From: Anaerotruncus sp.
GTDB taxonomy: Bacteria; Bacillota; Clostridia; Oscillospirales; Ruminococcaceae
Length of the DNA: 64,000 nucleotides
NCBI GenBank assembly: GCA_021770005.1
Contig: JAETRV010000009.1
Span: 1-64,000, forward strand
Reading direction: 5' to 3'
The position numbers and the translations under genes are program-made. Positions within the stretch are counted from its first letter, which is position 1. Each line of letters opens with the position of its first letter. The notes under the pieces were generated by a model. That model did no database searches. It was given only the letters and a program-made list of their open reading frames with translations, and was not told the origin of the DNA. This document shows, one piece after another, positions 50,348-60,492 of this stretch.

Positions 50348-50373
50348 ATGTTAGCCAATATCGGAAAACATGA

Positions 50374-50919
50374 TTAAAAAACGAGTAGTGTTTTATCAGT
50401 ACATATCTCGCTATACAGTTTGCATATCTGCTTATATGCCAATAGAATCGAACGCAAAAAGTTCAATTGGTTCAGTCTTGTTTCGGCTTCATCCGTCGAA
50501 AATTCATCTGAGGAATTTTTAAATTTCTTTTCTACTTCAGCTTTGACTTTGCTGTAATTATTATCAATCAAGCAAAAGACTTCATCATATGATCCACAGG
50601 TTTTCCATATGACGCCATACTCTTCTGATATTGATAATCGAATCATACCTAAAAAGCTAAGATAAGATTCTAGTATAGCCACAAAATCTGAAATCTTCTT
50701 GAAAACACTTTCATTTTGCTGATTTATGAACTTGCATTGCACCTCAGTTTGAATTGTATCAATGAACGCAAAAAAATCTCCCGCATTAAACGATTCGCCA
50801 CATAAGTAATCGGGCAATTTACATATACAGATGGCGATATTATAATCTGCAACAGCTTGTTCAAAAGCTGCTGCGTATGGGGGCCTACAAAAAAGCGAAC
50901 CAGCGGATGCTACTGCCAT
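50374..50919 (-). CDS. Hypothetical protein; 5' end antisense to FtsK fragment
   Basis: ORF only; N-terminus overlaps the truncated ftsK-like gene. Confidence 0.35.
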   Translation of the reverse strand: MAVASAGSLFCRPPYAAAFEQAVADYNIAICICKLPDYLCGESFNAGDFFAFIDTIQTEVQCKFINQQNESVFKKISDFVAILESYLSFLGMIRLSISEEYGVIWKTCGSYDEVFCLIDNNYSKVKAEVEKKFKNSSDEFSTDEAETRLNQLNFLRSILLAYKQICKLYSEICTDKTLLVF

Positions 50920-52260
50920 GTCTGGTGGGGCACAATGTGGTCGGTAGCCTGACCTTCATGGATCTGTCAGAACAACCACACTTGCTGTTGGGCGGCTCCT
51001 CGAACTCCGGTAAATCCGTCGGACTACAGGCTGCCATCAGCAGTATCTCCTACGGTGTATCTCCCGAAACAGTCAATTTTGTTCTGGTAGACCTCGGTGC
51101 GAATGACCTGATGCCATTTGAAGACCTTCCTCACCTGGCTTGTCCAGTTGTTCGGAGCCAAGATGTAGCCTTTCAAGCCTTAAAGGCCCTGGTCGTTGAG
51201 ATGGAACGACGCAAGGACTTAGAATTGACCAACAAGCAGGAGTTCGACGCCTTACCCAGACTGGTGCTGGTTGTTGACGAATTTCCTGTTTCACTACGTG
51301 GAGAACAAGCGTATTTCTAATTCGCTGCGCGACATGATCTCCAGCCTGCTGCGGAGAGGGCGGCATGGCAAAATCCATGTCGTGTTGGCGGCTCAGAATC
51401 CAACCTATCAGAACATGAAAGTTGACTTGGGGAACATTACAGCCCGCATAGCTTTTCAGTGTGCCAAGAAGAACTTTTCTGAGGTTATCCTTGGTGAAGG
51501 TGGAGCTGAAAGACTTAGTGAATCGGGCGATTTGCTCCTAAAGGCCACAAACTTCAGTGGATTGCAGCAGATTAGAGGTGCATACGCTACTCCCGAGGAA
51601 CTCAAACAGCTCGTTCAGACGATTGCCGCCAAATGGCGGGGGAAACGTGCGGATCGCTTTGCCATCGACATCCATAATGGTGAGGGGGAGTTTTCTCCCA
51701 ACTATGGTAAGGTTGTTGTGCAAACGCCACCCGATGATCGGCTCCTCGCTACTGTAATGTTGTGGGCAGTAGGTAGAAAGGTTGTTTCGGTGAATCAGAT
51801 TCAACGTAATTTCAAAATTGGCTGGAATAAGGCTGCTGAGCTGGTTAATCAGTTAGAGAGTATGGGCCTTGTGGGACAGCCTATAAGTAAGCTGCCCCGG
51901 TGCGTTACTCCATTTTCGTTTGAGGATATTCCTGCCGATATGCTTGGTTTCTTACAACGCAACGGCGTCACCGATGAAGCTGTAAAGCTGGCAATTTCGG
52001 CTAGAGACAGTAACAGTAAGACAACCGAACTGGCCACCGAACGACTCTATAAGGTGAGGCAATACCCCATAGAGAAAACTCCTGCGGCAACACAAAACTT
52101 TTTATGGGACAATGGGCCTAGCGTAGAGCACGCCAAGGCAAGATCCACAACTTCTTCCAAACATAAGTTTCGTGCTCGCAAGCGTGAGCTGCCTCCCCAA
52201 GAAATCAATAGAATATTGGAGCGGCTTGGAAGTGACAGAAACAAGCGACAAAAAATTTGA
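50877..52260 (+). pseudogene. FtsK/SpoIIIE-like DNA translocase, N-truncated and frameshifted
   Basis: Walker A LLLGGSSNSGKSVG and Walker B RLVLVVDEF in one frame; NSLRDMISSLLRRGRHGKIHVVLAAQNPT continues in another frame from ~51290. Confidence 0.85.
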
Positions 52261-52374
52261 TAGATGCACCCTAATTATATACGGTAAGGTGCAGATTGTC
52301 AAAAGATTTGGAACAAGAACGGTAGCTATTTTTATAATCAAATGATTATCTTTACGGAGAGGAGACGGACCCAT

Positions 52375-52590
52375 ATGCAAGACGCTAAGGCCAAAGCCGT
52401 AGTCCCCATTGAACAGAAGGTTGCCCTGACCAAATATGAGGCCGCTGAGTACAGTAACATCGGCATCAACAAAATTGAGGCGATGCTTCGGAAACCCAAC
52501 TGCCCATTTGTCCTTTATGTAGGGCCGAACAAGAAGCTTGTCAAACGCAAAGAGTTTGAGGAGTTCATTAGGACGAATCTTGTGATTTGA
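52375..52590 (+). CDS. Excisionase (Xis-like)
   Basis: ALTKYEAAEYSNIGINKIEAMLRKPNCPFVLYVGPNKKLVKRKEFEEFI; directly upstream of integrase. Confidence 0.9.
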   Translation: MQDAKAKAVVPIEQKVALTKYEAAEYSNIGINKIEAMLRKPNCPFVLYVGPNKKLVKRKEFEEFIRTNLVI

Positions 52591-52677
52591 AGGTAATTTC
52601 ATTCTTGCCTGACAGGAGCCTCTGTGATACAATGGGTGTGTTGCAGGGGCTCCTTCCAACATAGAAAGGAGTTCCCC

Positions 52678-53898
52678 ATGGGTAAATATATCAAGGGCAA
52701 AAAACTTCCCAAAGGTATTTCACAGAGGAAGGATGATGGAAAATTTATAGCCGGCTTTGTTGGCAAGGCTGGCAAAAGGTATCAGCGGCGGTTTGATACC
52801 ATGGTTGAAGCCGACAGATGGCTGTATGAAATGCGTCATCAGGACGAGTTCGGGGACGGCATAGACGCTGAGGACATAACCGTTGACGAGTGGTTTAAGT
52901 TCTGGCATACAGAGCTTATCAAGGATTTGGCGGCAAATACTCGGAGAAACTATGCCGAGCGGTACTATCAGAATATCCAGCCTGTTATTGGCAGAATGAA
53001 GCTCAAAAATGTGAAGCCTATGCACTGTACCAAAATTCTGAACAGTATGGACGATAAATATGCCGGGTCTACAATCTACCAAGCATATATCACACTTGGG
53101 ACCATCTTTAAGTCTGCCAAGCTGAACGGCAAGATCAAGGTTCACCCGTTGGACGGCGTAAAGTTTTCCAAGAGTACAAAAGCAGTAGATGATCTGAAAG
53201 TTCTCACTATGGAGGAGCAAAGAAAGTTTCTTGAAGTTGCACGGAGGTCACACAATTATTATCAGTACGCTTTCTTGTTGGAAACAGGGTTGAGAACGGG
53301 TGAGATGATTGCTTTGACGTGGGACGATGTTGACTGGGAGAGGCGGACACTGACTATTCGGAAAACGATGGAGTTCCGCTACAAGCGACAGCAATTTTGG
53401 GTTGCCGGGCCTCCCAAGACGATGGCAAGTTATCGCACCATTCCGCTGACGGGCAGGGCATATGAAATCTTGAAAGAGGTCTATGCCACAAAGGATACCC
53501 GCAAGCAATCCCCCGAACTGAACACCGTTTTAGAGTACGCAGACAAGCGGAAGGATCAGAAACAGAAAAAGAGCTTCAATATGAAAGACCTTGTTTTTAT
53601 CAACTTCCGCACGGGTATGCCAAACAAGAACAGCTCCTATGATACCCATTTGTATAAACTCTGTGATGAGGCTGGAATCAAGCGATTCTGTATGCACGCT
53701 CTTCGCCACACCTACGCCACCCGGGCCATCGAAAGCGGGATGCAGCCCAAGACCTTGCAAAAGCTCCTCGGTCATTCCAGTCTGAAAACGACAATGGACA
53801 GATACGTCCATGTCACAGATGATAGTATGGAAATGGGTATCAGGCTCTTTGAGCAAGGGCAACTCGAAAACGGGTTGGCAGCAGCAAAAGGCCCGTAA
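52678..53898 (+). CDS. int: Tyrosine-type site-specific integrase
   Basis: LLETGLRTGEMIALTWDDVDW, MHALRHTYATRAIESGMQPKTLQKLLGHSSLKTTMDRYVHV; RBS gaaaggag. Confidence 0.97.
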   Translation: MGKYIKGKKLPKGISQRKDDGKFIAGFVGKAGKRYQRRFDTMVEADRWLYEMRHQDEFGDGIDAEDITVDEWFKFWHTELIKDLAANTRRNYAERYYQNIQPVIGRMKLKNVKPMHCTKILNSMDDKYAGSTIYQAYITLGTIFKSAKLNGKIKVHPLDGVKFSKSTKAVDDLKVLTMEEQRKFLEVARRSHNYYQYAFLLETGLRTGEMIALTWDDVDWERRTLTIRKTMEFRYKRQQFWVAGPPKTMASYRTIPLTGRAYEILKEVYATKDTRKQSPELNTVLEYADKRKDQKQKKSFNMKDLVFINFRTGMPNKNSSYDTHLYKLCDEAGIKRFCMHALRHTYATRAIESGMQPKTLQKLLGHSSLKTTMDRYVHVTDDSMEMGIRLFEQGQLENGLAAAKGP

Positions 53899-53918
53899 TG
53901 TGGCGGAAATGTGGCGGA
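53898..53918. repeat. Right arm-type direct repeat pair
   Basis: atgtggcggaaatgtggcgga; 20/21 match to 29911-29931. Confidence 0.7.
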
Positions 53919-53970
53919 GACCACTTTGAAAGTCTTGAAACCCTTGAAAAATCAGGAGGTATATAAAAAA

Positions 53971-53987
53971 ATGAAATTAGGAATTGT
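53971..53987 (+). repeat. Right attachment-site core repeat (attR)
   Basis: atgaaattaggaattgt, identical to 29767-29783. Confidence 0.88.
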
Positions 53988-55071
53988 GGGTCTGCCGAAT
54001 GTAGGAAAATCGACCCTCTTTAATGCAATCACCAATGCGGGTGCCCAGTCCGCGAATTATCCATTCTGCACGATTGAGCCAAACGTCGGCATGGTTGCGG
54101 TCCCGGATGAGCGGCTGGATGTGCTCGCCAAAATGTACGATCCGGACAAATATACCCCCGCTGTGATCGAATTTGTTGACATCGCTGGGCTGGTGCGCGG
54201 CGCGTCCAAGGGGGAGGGCTTAGGCAACAAGTTCCTCTCGCATATCCGGGAGGTGGACGCGATTGTGCATGTTGTACGCTGCTTCGAGGACGGAGAGATC
54301 GTCCATGTAGATGGCGAGATCGGTCCAAAGCGGGACATCGAAACGATCAGCCTGGAACTGATCTTCTCGGATATTGATCTTGTCGATCGCAAGATTGACC
54401 GTTCCCTCAAGGCCGCCAAGGGAGGGGATAAAGCACTTGCTGCACAGGCCGAGCTGCTCAAACAGCTCAAGGCCCATCTGGAGGAGGGAAAGTCCGCCCG
54501 GAGCTTCGACTGTTCGCCCGATGAGTGGGACGAAGCGATTGCGGATATGCCGCTGCTCTCTGCAAAACCGATCATTTATGCAGCCAATATGAGTGAAAAT
54601 GATTTTACTAATGGGATAGAATCTAATCAATTCTACAAAGAGGTGGAAGAGATCGCGCTCGCAGAGCATGCGCAGGTGCTTCCGATCTGCGCGCGGATCG
54701 AGGAGGAAATTGCGGATATGTCCCCCGAAGATAAGCTGATGTTTCTCGAGGAGATGGGGCTGCATGAGTCGGGGCTTGACCGGTTGATTAAGGCGAGCTA
54801 TGCGCTGCTTGGCCTGATCTCCTATCTGACCGCAGGAAAGCAGGAAGTTCGCGCGTGGACGATCACCCGGGGGACAAAAGCGCCGCAAGCTGCGGGGAAG
54901 ATCCACACCGATTTTGAAAAAGGGTTCATCCGCGCTGAGGTGGTTTCGTTCGCGGATTTGACCGCCTGCGGTTCGATGAACGCGGCAAAGGAAAAAGGGC
55001 TTGTCCGGTCGGAAGGCAAAGAATATGTGATGCAGGACGGCGATGTCGTGCTCTTCCGGTTTAACGTATGA
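53971..55071 (+). CDS. ychF: Redox-regulated ATPase/GTPase YchF
   Basis: MKLGIVGLPNVGKSTLFNAITNAGAQSANYPFCTIEPNVGMV, C-terminal TGS domain VVLFRFNV; RBS aggaggt at ~53955. Confidence 0.97.
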   Translation: MKLGIVGLPNVGKSTLFNAITNAGAQSANYPFCTIEPNVGMVAVPDERLDVLAKMYDPDKYTPAVIEFVDIAGLVRGASKGEGLGNKFLSHIREVDAIVHVVRCFEDGEIVHVDGEIGPKRDIETISLELIFSDIDLVDRKIDRSLKAAKGGDKALAAQAELLKQLKAHLEEGKSARSFDCSPDEWDEAIADMPLLSAKPIIYAANMSENDFTNGIESNQFYKEVEEIALAEHAQVLPICARIEEEIADMSPEDKLMFLEEMGLHESGLDRLIKASYALLGLISYLTAGKQEVRAWTITRGTKAPQAAGKIHTDFEKGFIRAEVVSFADLTACGSMNAAKEKGLVRSEGKEYVMQDGDVVLFRFNV

Positions 55072-55658
55072 GCCGCCGGTCGATCCTGTTGCTGGTCGGT
55101 CTGTTCCTAACCGGGGCGTTGCTTGGCGCGGGATGGCAGCTGCTTCGACGCGCGCCCTCCCGCGAGAAAGCGTTGTTTTTGCCTGAGGCGAAGAATGACT
55201 TTGTTTTTGCCGTTGTTCCAGGAGGGGAATCGGAACCCGCTTCTCAGCCGGAGGAGGAAGTATTCACATCTGCCGGGGCTCCGGAGCGGATGATGGGGAT
55301 CGAAACACGAATCTCCCGTAGCCGCTATCCGGTGGGGACGACCGAAATTGGGCTGACAGTTATCAACCACACCACCAGCGATCTGCTCTATTCCGAATGG
55401 TTCGATTTTCGCAGAGTCGAAGAGGGGGAGGTCGTTCGCTTGACCCCGGTGGAGGGCAGCACCGTCAATCCCGCCGGGCTGACAGAGTCGGAGCGGTTGG
55501 AGGGTGGCGGCAGTGTAGTCCTTACCGTTCCGATTGACCTGTTTGATCCGCCGCTTGGCCCGGGCGTCTATCGGGTCGCTCAGCTTGCCTGTTACGGGGA
55601 CACAGGTGATCATGCGCTTGCATGTACTGAAATCAGTGCGGAATTCCAGCTGGAATAG
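55068..55658 (+). CDS. Hypothetical membrane-anchored/secreted protein
   Basis: N-terminal hydrophobic segment ILLLVGLFLTGALLGAGWQLL; overlaps ychF stop. Confidence 0.65.
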   Translation: MSRRSILLLVGLFLTGALLGAGWQLLRRAPSREKALFLPEAKNDFVFAVVPGGESEPASQPEEEVFTSAGAPERMMGIETRISRSRYPVGTTEIGLTVINHTTSDLLYSEWFDFRRVEEGEVVRLTPVEGSTVNPAGLTESERLEGGGSVVLTVPIDLFDPPLGPGVYRVAQLACYGDTGDHALACTEISAEFQLE

Positions 55659-55684
55659 GATACGGCGGGGGTTCTGCCCCTCGA

Positions 55685-55740
55685 CCCTGCAATTTTTCGA
55701 GAAAAATTGAGTAAAGCTTTGGATATTGGACAGGCTCTAA
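55685..55740. repeat. Fragment of the mosaic intergenic repeat (copy 3)
   Basis: caatttttcgagaaaaattgagtaaagcttt is the reverse complement of 197-227 (aaagctttactcaatttttctcgaaaaattg). Confidence 0.7.
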
Positions 55741-56408
55741 AGCTCACAGAACTGTTTCAGGACGGTGCGAAGGTAGAAGTTCCCGAACAAGCAGGGGACC
55801 GAAAAGCCGATCAGCAGCAGATAAGCGGCACTGAGCGGGAACGCAAGTACTGCGACCACCAGAAGTCCATAATAGAAGAGAACAGCCAATACCGCGCGAA
55901 ACGGTTTGGCGATTCCGAGCACCAGCGCCAGACGTGCGGAACGCAGCAGAGGTGCCTCATTGTACAGGATGCCATACAGATAGGTGGAGGAGAGCAGGGT
56001 CACGAGGAAGATGGTGGAGCAGAACATAAAGGGTAGGAAAAACAGAGGGTTGGTGGAGGCATAGCGCAGATAGAATGCAGCGCCGTAACCCGACAGGCCC
56101 ATTGGAAGGGCGGTCAGCAGGAACGCACCGTAGGCAGTTTTCCACCGCTTTAGGAAAGCGGTGCGATAGTGATAAAAACAATCGACTGGCTGGTCCAGGA
56201 CCATCCTGCGGACTACGTAGTTCATGGCGAAAAGAGCGAGCGGGATGGTGATGACCGGGATGCAGCTGGCTAAGAAAAGCAGGTTCAGCTTAAATAGGGA
56301 AACACATTCGAGCTGTAGGATCTCTAGAAAACGGGCAAGACCGGTTTTTTCGGGTGCATCCGGGTCGATTCCCGGTCCGGGGGCGGCATAATCTTTACGG
56401 AAAAACAA
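55737..56408 (-). CDS. DUF624/YesL-like membrane protein
   Basis: Multi-TM ORF with PVITIPLALFAMNYVVRRM...DCFYHYRTAFLKRWKTAYGAFLL; near sugar ABC genes. Confidence 0.7.
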   Translation of the reverse strand: MFFRKDYAAPGPGIDPDAPEKTGLARFLEILQLECVSLFKLNLLFLASCIPVITIPLALFAMNYVVRRMVLDQPVDCFYHYRTAFLKRWKTAYGAFLLTALPMGLSGYGAAFYLRYASTNPLFFLPFMFCSTIFLVTLLSSTYLYGILYNEAPLLRSARLALVLGIAKPFRAVLAVLFYYGLLVVAVLAFPLSAAYLLLIGFSVPCLFGNFYLRTVLKQFCEL

Positions 56409-56559
56409 AAAAATTCCCCTTTCACGCCGGTCTGGTCGGGTTCCGTTTCAGTAAGGTTGTCCTTTTTCCGACAGGGCCCGGACTGCGTATAAATTTTAAA
56501 TAGGAATCTGCTGTTTCCAGTTTACCATAGCGGGATTTTGGATGCAACAGCAGAACAGG

Positions 56560-56587
56560 GCGCGGGCAGAAAATTTTCTGCCCGCGC
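56560..56587. terminator. 28-bp perfect palindrome, probable bidirectional terminator
   Basis: gcgcgggcagaaaattttctgcccgcgc. Confidence 0.6.
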
Positions 56588-56798
56588 CTGGTTTGTGCGG
56601 ATATGACAAAGAAGCGGCTGCTTTTTTTATTACATCATTTTTTTGCTATCAACATCGTCTTATTACCCTTGCGAATTTCCTGTAAAGATGCTATTCTTGG
56701 AGATAAGAGAGAACCTTTGCGGGAATCAGAAAAGAGGTATTCCGATCCCAATGCGGTTATGAAATTACCCATGAGGTATGATTTGGAAGGAGCGCGTT

Positions 56799-57896
56799 AT
56801 GGCAAGTATCACATTTAAACATGTTAAAAAAATCTATCCGGGCAACGTTACCGTCGTTCCCGACCTGAACCTTGAGATCAAGGACAAGGAGTTCGTGATT
56901 CTCGTCGGCCCGTCTGGATGCGGAAAATCCACGACGCTGCGTATGATCGCCGGGCTTGAGGACGTCAGCGAAGGCGAGCTGTATATTGGCGACCGGGTAG
57001 TCAATGATGTTGCTCCGAAAGACCGCGACATTGCAATGGTATTCCAGAACTACGCGCTCTATCCGCATATGACCGTTTACAAAAATATCGCATTTGGACT
57101 CAACCTCAAAAAGATGCCCAAGGACGAGATCGACCGCAGAGTGCATGAAGCGGCAAAGGCACTCGATCTGGAGCACCTGCTCAACCGGAAACCGAAGGCG
57201 CTCTCGGGCGGCCAGCGCCAGCGCGTGGCGCTCGGGCGTGCAATGGTGCGTGACCCAGCCGTATTCCTGCTTGACGAGCCGCTCTCCAACCTGGATGCGA
57301 AGCTGCGTACCGCGATGCGTTCGGAGATCAGCCGCCTGCACAAGCGTTTGCAGACCACCTTCGTCTATGTTACCCATGACCAGACCGAAGCGATGACGAT
57401 GGGCGACCGGATTGTTGTTATGAAAGACGGTATCATCCAGCAGATGGATACCCCGCAAAATCTCTATGATTTTCCCTGCAATCTGTTCGTAGCCGGCTTT
57501 ATCGGCTCCCCGCAGATGAACTTCCTGGATGCGGTCATCTCCGAGAGCAACGGCGTTTACCGCGCAGAGGTCTGTGGAAATCTGATTACCCTGTCCGACC
57601 GGATGGACAAGAAGAAACTCGCTCCCTATGTCGGCAAGACGGTGGTTCTGGGCATCCGCCCTGAGGACATCGACGCGGTTTCCTCCGACAGAAAGCACGA
57701 TCTGGAAGCAAATATCGAGATTGCCGAGCTGATGGGTGCAGAGATTAACCTGCATGTTGACTGCAAGGGCAGCAAAATGGTGGTCCGCGCAGCGTCCACT
57801 TTCGCCGGACGCGAGGGCGATATTGCAGCGCTCAACTTTGATGTGGAAAAGATCCACCTGTTCGATAAGGAAACCGAGTTGGCGATTGCCCACTAA
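56799..57896 (+). CDS. Carbohydrate ABC transporter ATP-binding protein (MsmK/UgpC-type)
   Basis: MASITFKHVKKIYPGNVTVVPDLNLEIKDKEFVILVGPSGCGKSTTLRMIAGLE, ALSGGQRQRVALGRAMVR. Confidence 0.96.
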   Translation: MASITFKHVKKIYPGNVTVVPDLNLEIKDKEFVILVGPSGCGKSTTLRMIAGLEDVSEGELYIGDRVVNDVAPKDRDIAMVFQNYALYPHMTVYKNIAFGLNLKKMPKDEIDRRVHEAAKALDLEHLLNRKPKALSGGQRQRVALGRAMVRDPAVFLLDEPLSNLDAKLRTAMRSEISRLHKRLQTTFVYVTHDQTEAMTMGDRIVVMKDGIIQQMDTPQNLYDFPCNLFVAGFIGSPQMNFLDAVISESNGVYRAEVCGNLITLSDRMDKKKLAPYVGKTVVLGIRPEDIDAVSSDRKHDLEANIEIAELMGAEINLHVDCKGSKMVVRAASTFAGREGDIAALNFDVEKIHLFDKETELAIAH

Positions 57897-57976
57897 AACT
57901 GCGGGCTGGGCGGGCCTTTCGTCTCTCGGGATCATCATGACAGTTATCTGAAAATAATAATGGAGGTTGAAAGAAT

Positions 57977-58861
57977 ATGCCGCCCCGCCAGAATGAAAGT
58001 TATGTCATCAAACCGGCGGCCCCCGATACCAGCGTGCGGGGGCTGCTGGTTCTACCTTTTGCACAGACGCTCCCGTTATCGGTAGGGGACCTTTACAGCG
58101 GTCGCGGACGGGAAGGGGACTATACCCTGATCGCCTCTGTTCGTGGAAGCCTCACGGTGACCACCCACACCCAGTATTTCCTGCTGGATGCGGGGCAGGT
58201 TCTTGCCATGCGCTGCGGGGAACCTTATACCATCCAGTCGGTTTCCGATTGCCTTTGCATGGAAGTGCATTTGCAGGGGGAGCTGGCCGACCGCTTGATC
58301 CAGGAACGGATGGAGAACGGGGTCTATCTGTTCTCTGGGTGCGCGCCTGCGGTGCGGGAGACGGTGATGGCCCTCTCGGTGCTCGAGGAGGAGAACCCGC
58401 CGGTGAGCGGAGAACTCGCCTCGTCCTATGCGTATTCCCTGCTGATGCAGCTCTGTGGCGCCAAGGTGCAGCAGGATGCCGCGCCGCCGCCTCTCTCGCC
58501 ATTGGTAGAATCCGCTATTGCGATCATCCAGGAAGAATTCCCGTTTTTGGAGGGGCTGGATGAGCTCGCGGAGCGGCTGGAGGTTTCCAAAGCGCATCTC
58601 AGCCGCAGCTTTGTGAAAAAGACGGGGATTTCCCCGGGGAAATATATCACACGGGTGCGGATCGAATATGCCAAGCTGCTGCTGCGGGCGGAGGATGTCT
58701 CGATTGCGTATGTGGCAGAAGCATCTGGATTTGCCAACGCAAACTATTTTGCCAAGGCGTTTCGCAGGGAAACCGGTATGTCCCCCAGTGAATATCTCGA
58801 AAGCGCGCCTAGACGCCAGCATACGGGGTATCGCTTGGAAGAGCGGCAGCCGCTCTGGTAG
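57977..58861 (+). CDS. AraC-family transcriptional regulator
   Basis: LDELAERLEVSKAHLSRSFVKKTGISPGKYITRVRIEYAKLLLRAEDVSIAYVAEASGFANANYFAKAFRRETGMSPSEY. Confidence 0.93.
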   Translation: MPPRQNESYVIKPAAPDTSVRGLLVLPFAQTLPLSVGDLYSGRGREGDYTLIASVRGSLTVTTHTQYFLLDAGQVLAMRCGEPYTIQSVSDCLCMEVHLQGELADRLIQERMENGVYLFSGCAPAVRETVMALSVLEEENPPVSGELASSYAYSLLMQLCGAKVQQDAAPPPLSPLVESAIAIIQEEFPFLEGLDELAERLEVSKAHLSRSFVKKTGISPGKYITRVRIEYAKLLLRAEDVSIAYVAEASGFANANYFAKAFRRETGMSPSEYLESAPRRQHTGYRLEERQPLW

Positions 58862-59003
58862 GGAATCTATACATAGCACATAAATCTATATTTTGTTTCG
58901 CATCCTGAAATATCTTGTTTTTGTATAGGTGAATTTTGTCCTTTTTGTAGGACGTTTCGACCAAAACATACATTCTTTTATCGTGTTTTTGGACGAAATT
59001 TTT

Positions 59004-59071
59004 AAAAATATACCCATATGTTGTGATAAACCGCACTTAAAGCGTTCGATGCAACATATGGGTATATTTTT
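59004..59071. promoter_or_regulatory. 20-bp perfect inverted repeat with 28-nt loop upstream of ABC binding-protein gene
   Basis: aaaaatatacccatatgttg ... caacatatgggtatattttt. Confidence 0.75.
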
Positions 59072-59179
59072 CAAATCCCTGTCCATTTACAGAACCGGCG
59101 GACGGGTTTAAAATTTTAGTAATGGCGCTATGGGGATAGTCTAGCCAAAAAACAAAGAAATTCGTAGAGGAGTGGAGTT

Positions 59180-60469
59180 ATGAAAAAGATTCCCCGCATA
59201 GCAGCAATCGTTCTGGCTGTAACACTGCTTCTGACGTCTCTGGCCGGGTGCAGTGCGGCTGATGGCAAAACGCATCTGACCTTCCAGATTTGGGACGTCG
59301 CACAGCGCGACAGTATGCAGGCAATTTGTGACGCCTATACTGCCCAGAATCCGGATGTGGTCATCGAAGTGCAGGTGACCAGCTGGAACGAGTATTGGAC
59401 CAAGCTGGAGGCGGCTGCCGAAAGCAACACCATGCCGGACATCTTCTGGATGCATACCAACCAGATCCTGTATTATTCTGATTTTGGGATGCTGGCGGAT
59501 ATGACCGATCTGTATGACGATGTGGACCCCAATTTCTACAACGAGCATTTCTCCGAGATCTCCCGCAACAATGCGAGCGGAAGCAACGGCAGGCTTTACG
59601 GCGTGCCGAAGGACAAGGATAACATCATCCTCGTCTACAACAAGGAGATGTTTGATGCGGCGGGCGTGGCCTATCCGGACGATGACTGGACCTGGGACGA
59701 CCTGACCGACGCTTCCGCCAAGATCTACGAGACCACCGGGAAATATGGCTTCATGGCATATGCGGAGGATCATCTGGGCTATTGGAACTTTGTTTATCAG
59801 GCTGGCGGCTATATCCTCAACGAGGATAAGACCAAAGCAGGGTTCACCCAGCCTGCGACGATCGATGCGATGAAGTTCTACATAGGCATACAGGACAACG
59901 ACTGGTGCCCCACCCAGACCTATTTTGCCGAAACCCAGCCGGGCGTTGCGTTCTTCTCGGAGATCGGCTCGATGTACCTCGAGGGCAACTGGGAGCTGAT
60001 GAACAAGGCCACCAGCTATCCCAACATGGACGGCAAATGGGATATTGCCAAGCTGCCCAAATGCCCCAATCCTGCAAGCGGCGACGGCCGCGCCACCATC
60101 TCGAACGGCCTGTGCTTCTCGACTGCGGCGCGCGGCAAAAACCTTGAGGTTGTCAAGGACGTTCTCAAATATTTCGGCACCGAGGAAGCCCAGATTCTTG
60201 CAGGCTCCTACGGCGCGGCAATCCCTGCCTACAACGGCACCGAGGATTCTTATTTCGAGGCGTTTGAAAAGGCTGGCTACCATCTGAATCTCCAGGTGAT
60301 TAAAGATCAGTTCGATTACAGCATCCAGTGTGTCAACAACGCTTCCCGTCCGAAGTGGAAGAGCCCGGTTGGCGACGAGCTGATTAAGATTTACAGCGGT
60401 CAAGTGGATATCGACACCGGGCTGGCAAACATGCAGCAGATCGTGGACAATGCCAGCGCGGCATCCTGA
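59180..60469 (+). CDS. Carbohydrate ABC transporter substrate-binding lipoprotein
   Basis: Lipobox LTSLAGCSAADG; family-1-like extracellular solute-binding sequence; RBS gaggag. Confidence 0.93.
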   Translation: MKKIPRIAAIVLAVTLLLTSLAGCSAADGKTHLTFQIWDVAQRDSMQAICDAYTAQNPDVVIEVQVTSWNEYWTKLEAAAESNTMPDIFWMHTNQILYYSDFGMLADMTDLYDDVDPNFYNEHFSEISRNNASGSNGRLYGVPKDKDNIILVYNKEMFDAAGVAYPDDDWTWDDLTDASAKIYETTGKYGFMAYAEDHLGYWNFVYQAGGYILNEDKTKAGFTQPATIDAMKFYIGIQDNDWCPTQTYFAETQPGVAFFSEIGSMYLEGNWELMNKATSYPNMDGKWDIAKLPKCPNPASGDGRATISNGLCFSTAARGKNLEVVKDVLKYFGTEEAQILAGSYGAAIPAYNGTEDSYFEAFEKAGYHLNLQVIKDQFDYSIQCVNNASRPKWKSPVGDELIKIYSGQVDIDTGLANMQQIVDNASAAS

Positions 60470-60492
60470 TAAACTGAGGGGAGGGCATTCTT

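Noticed and set aside
53911-53970. N-terminal extension of YchF in the ORF track (MAETTLKVLKPLKNQEVYKK)
   Set aside because: Element-derived sequence upstream of the canonical MKLGIVGLPNVGKST start with its own RBS.
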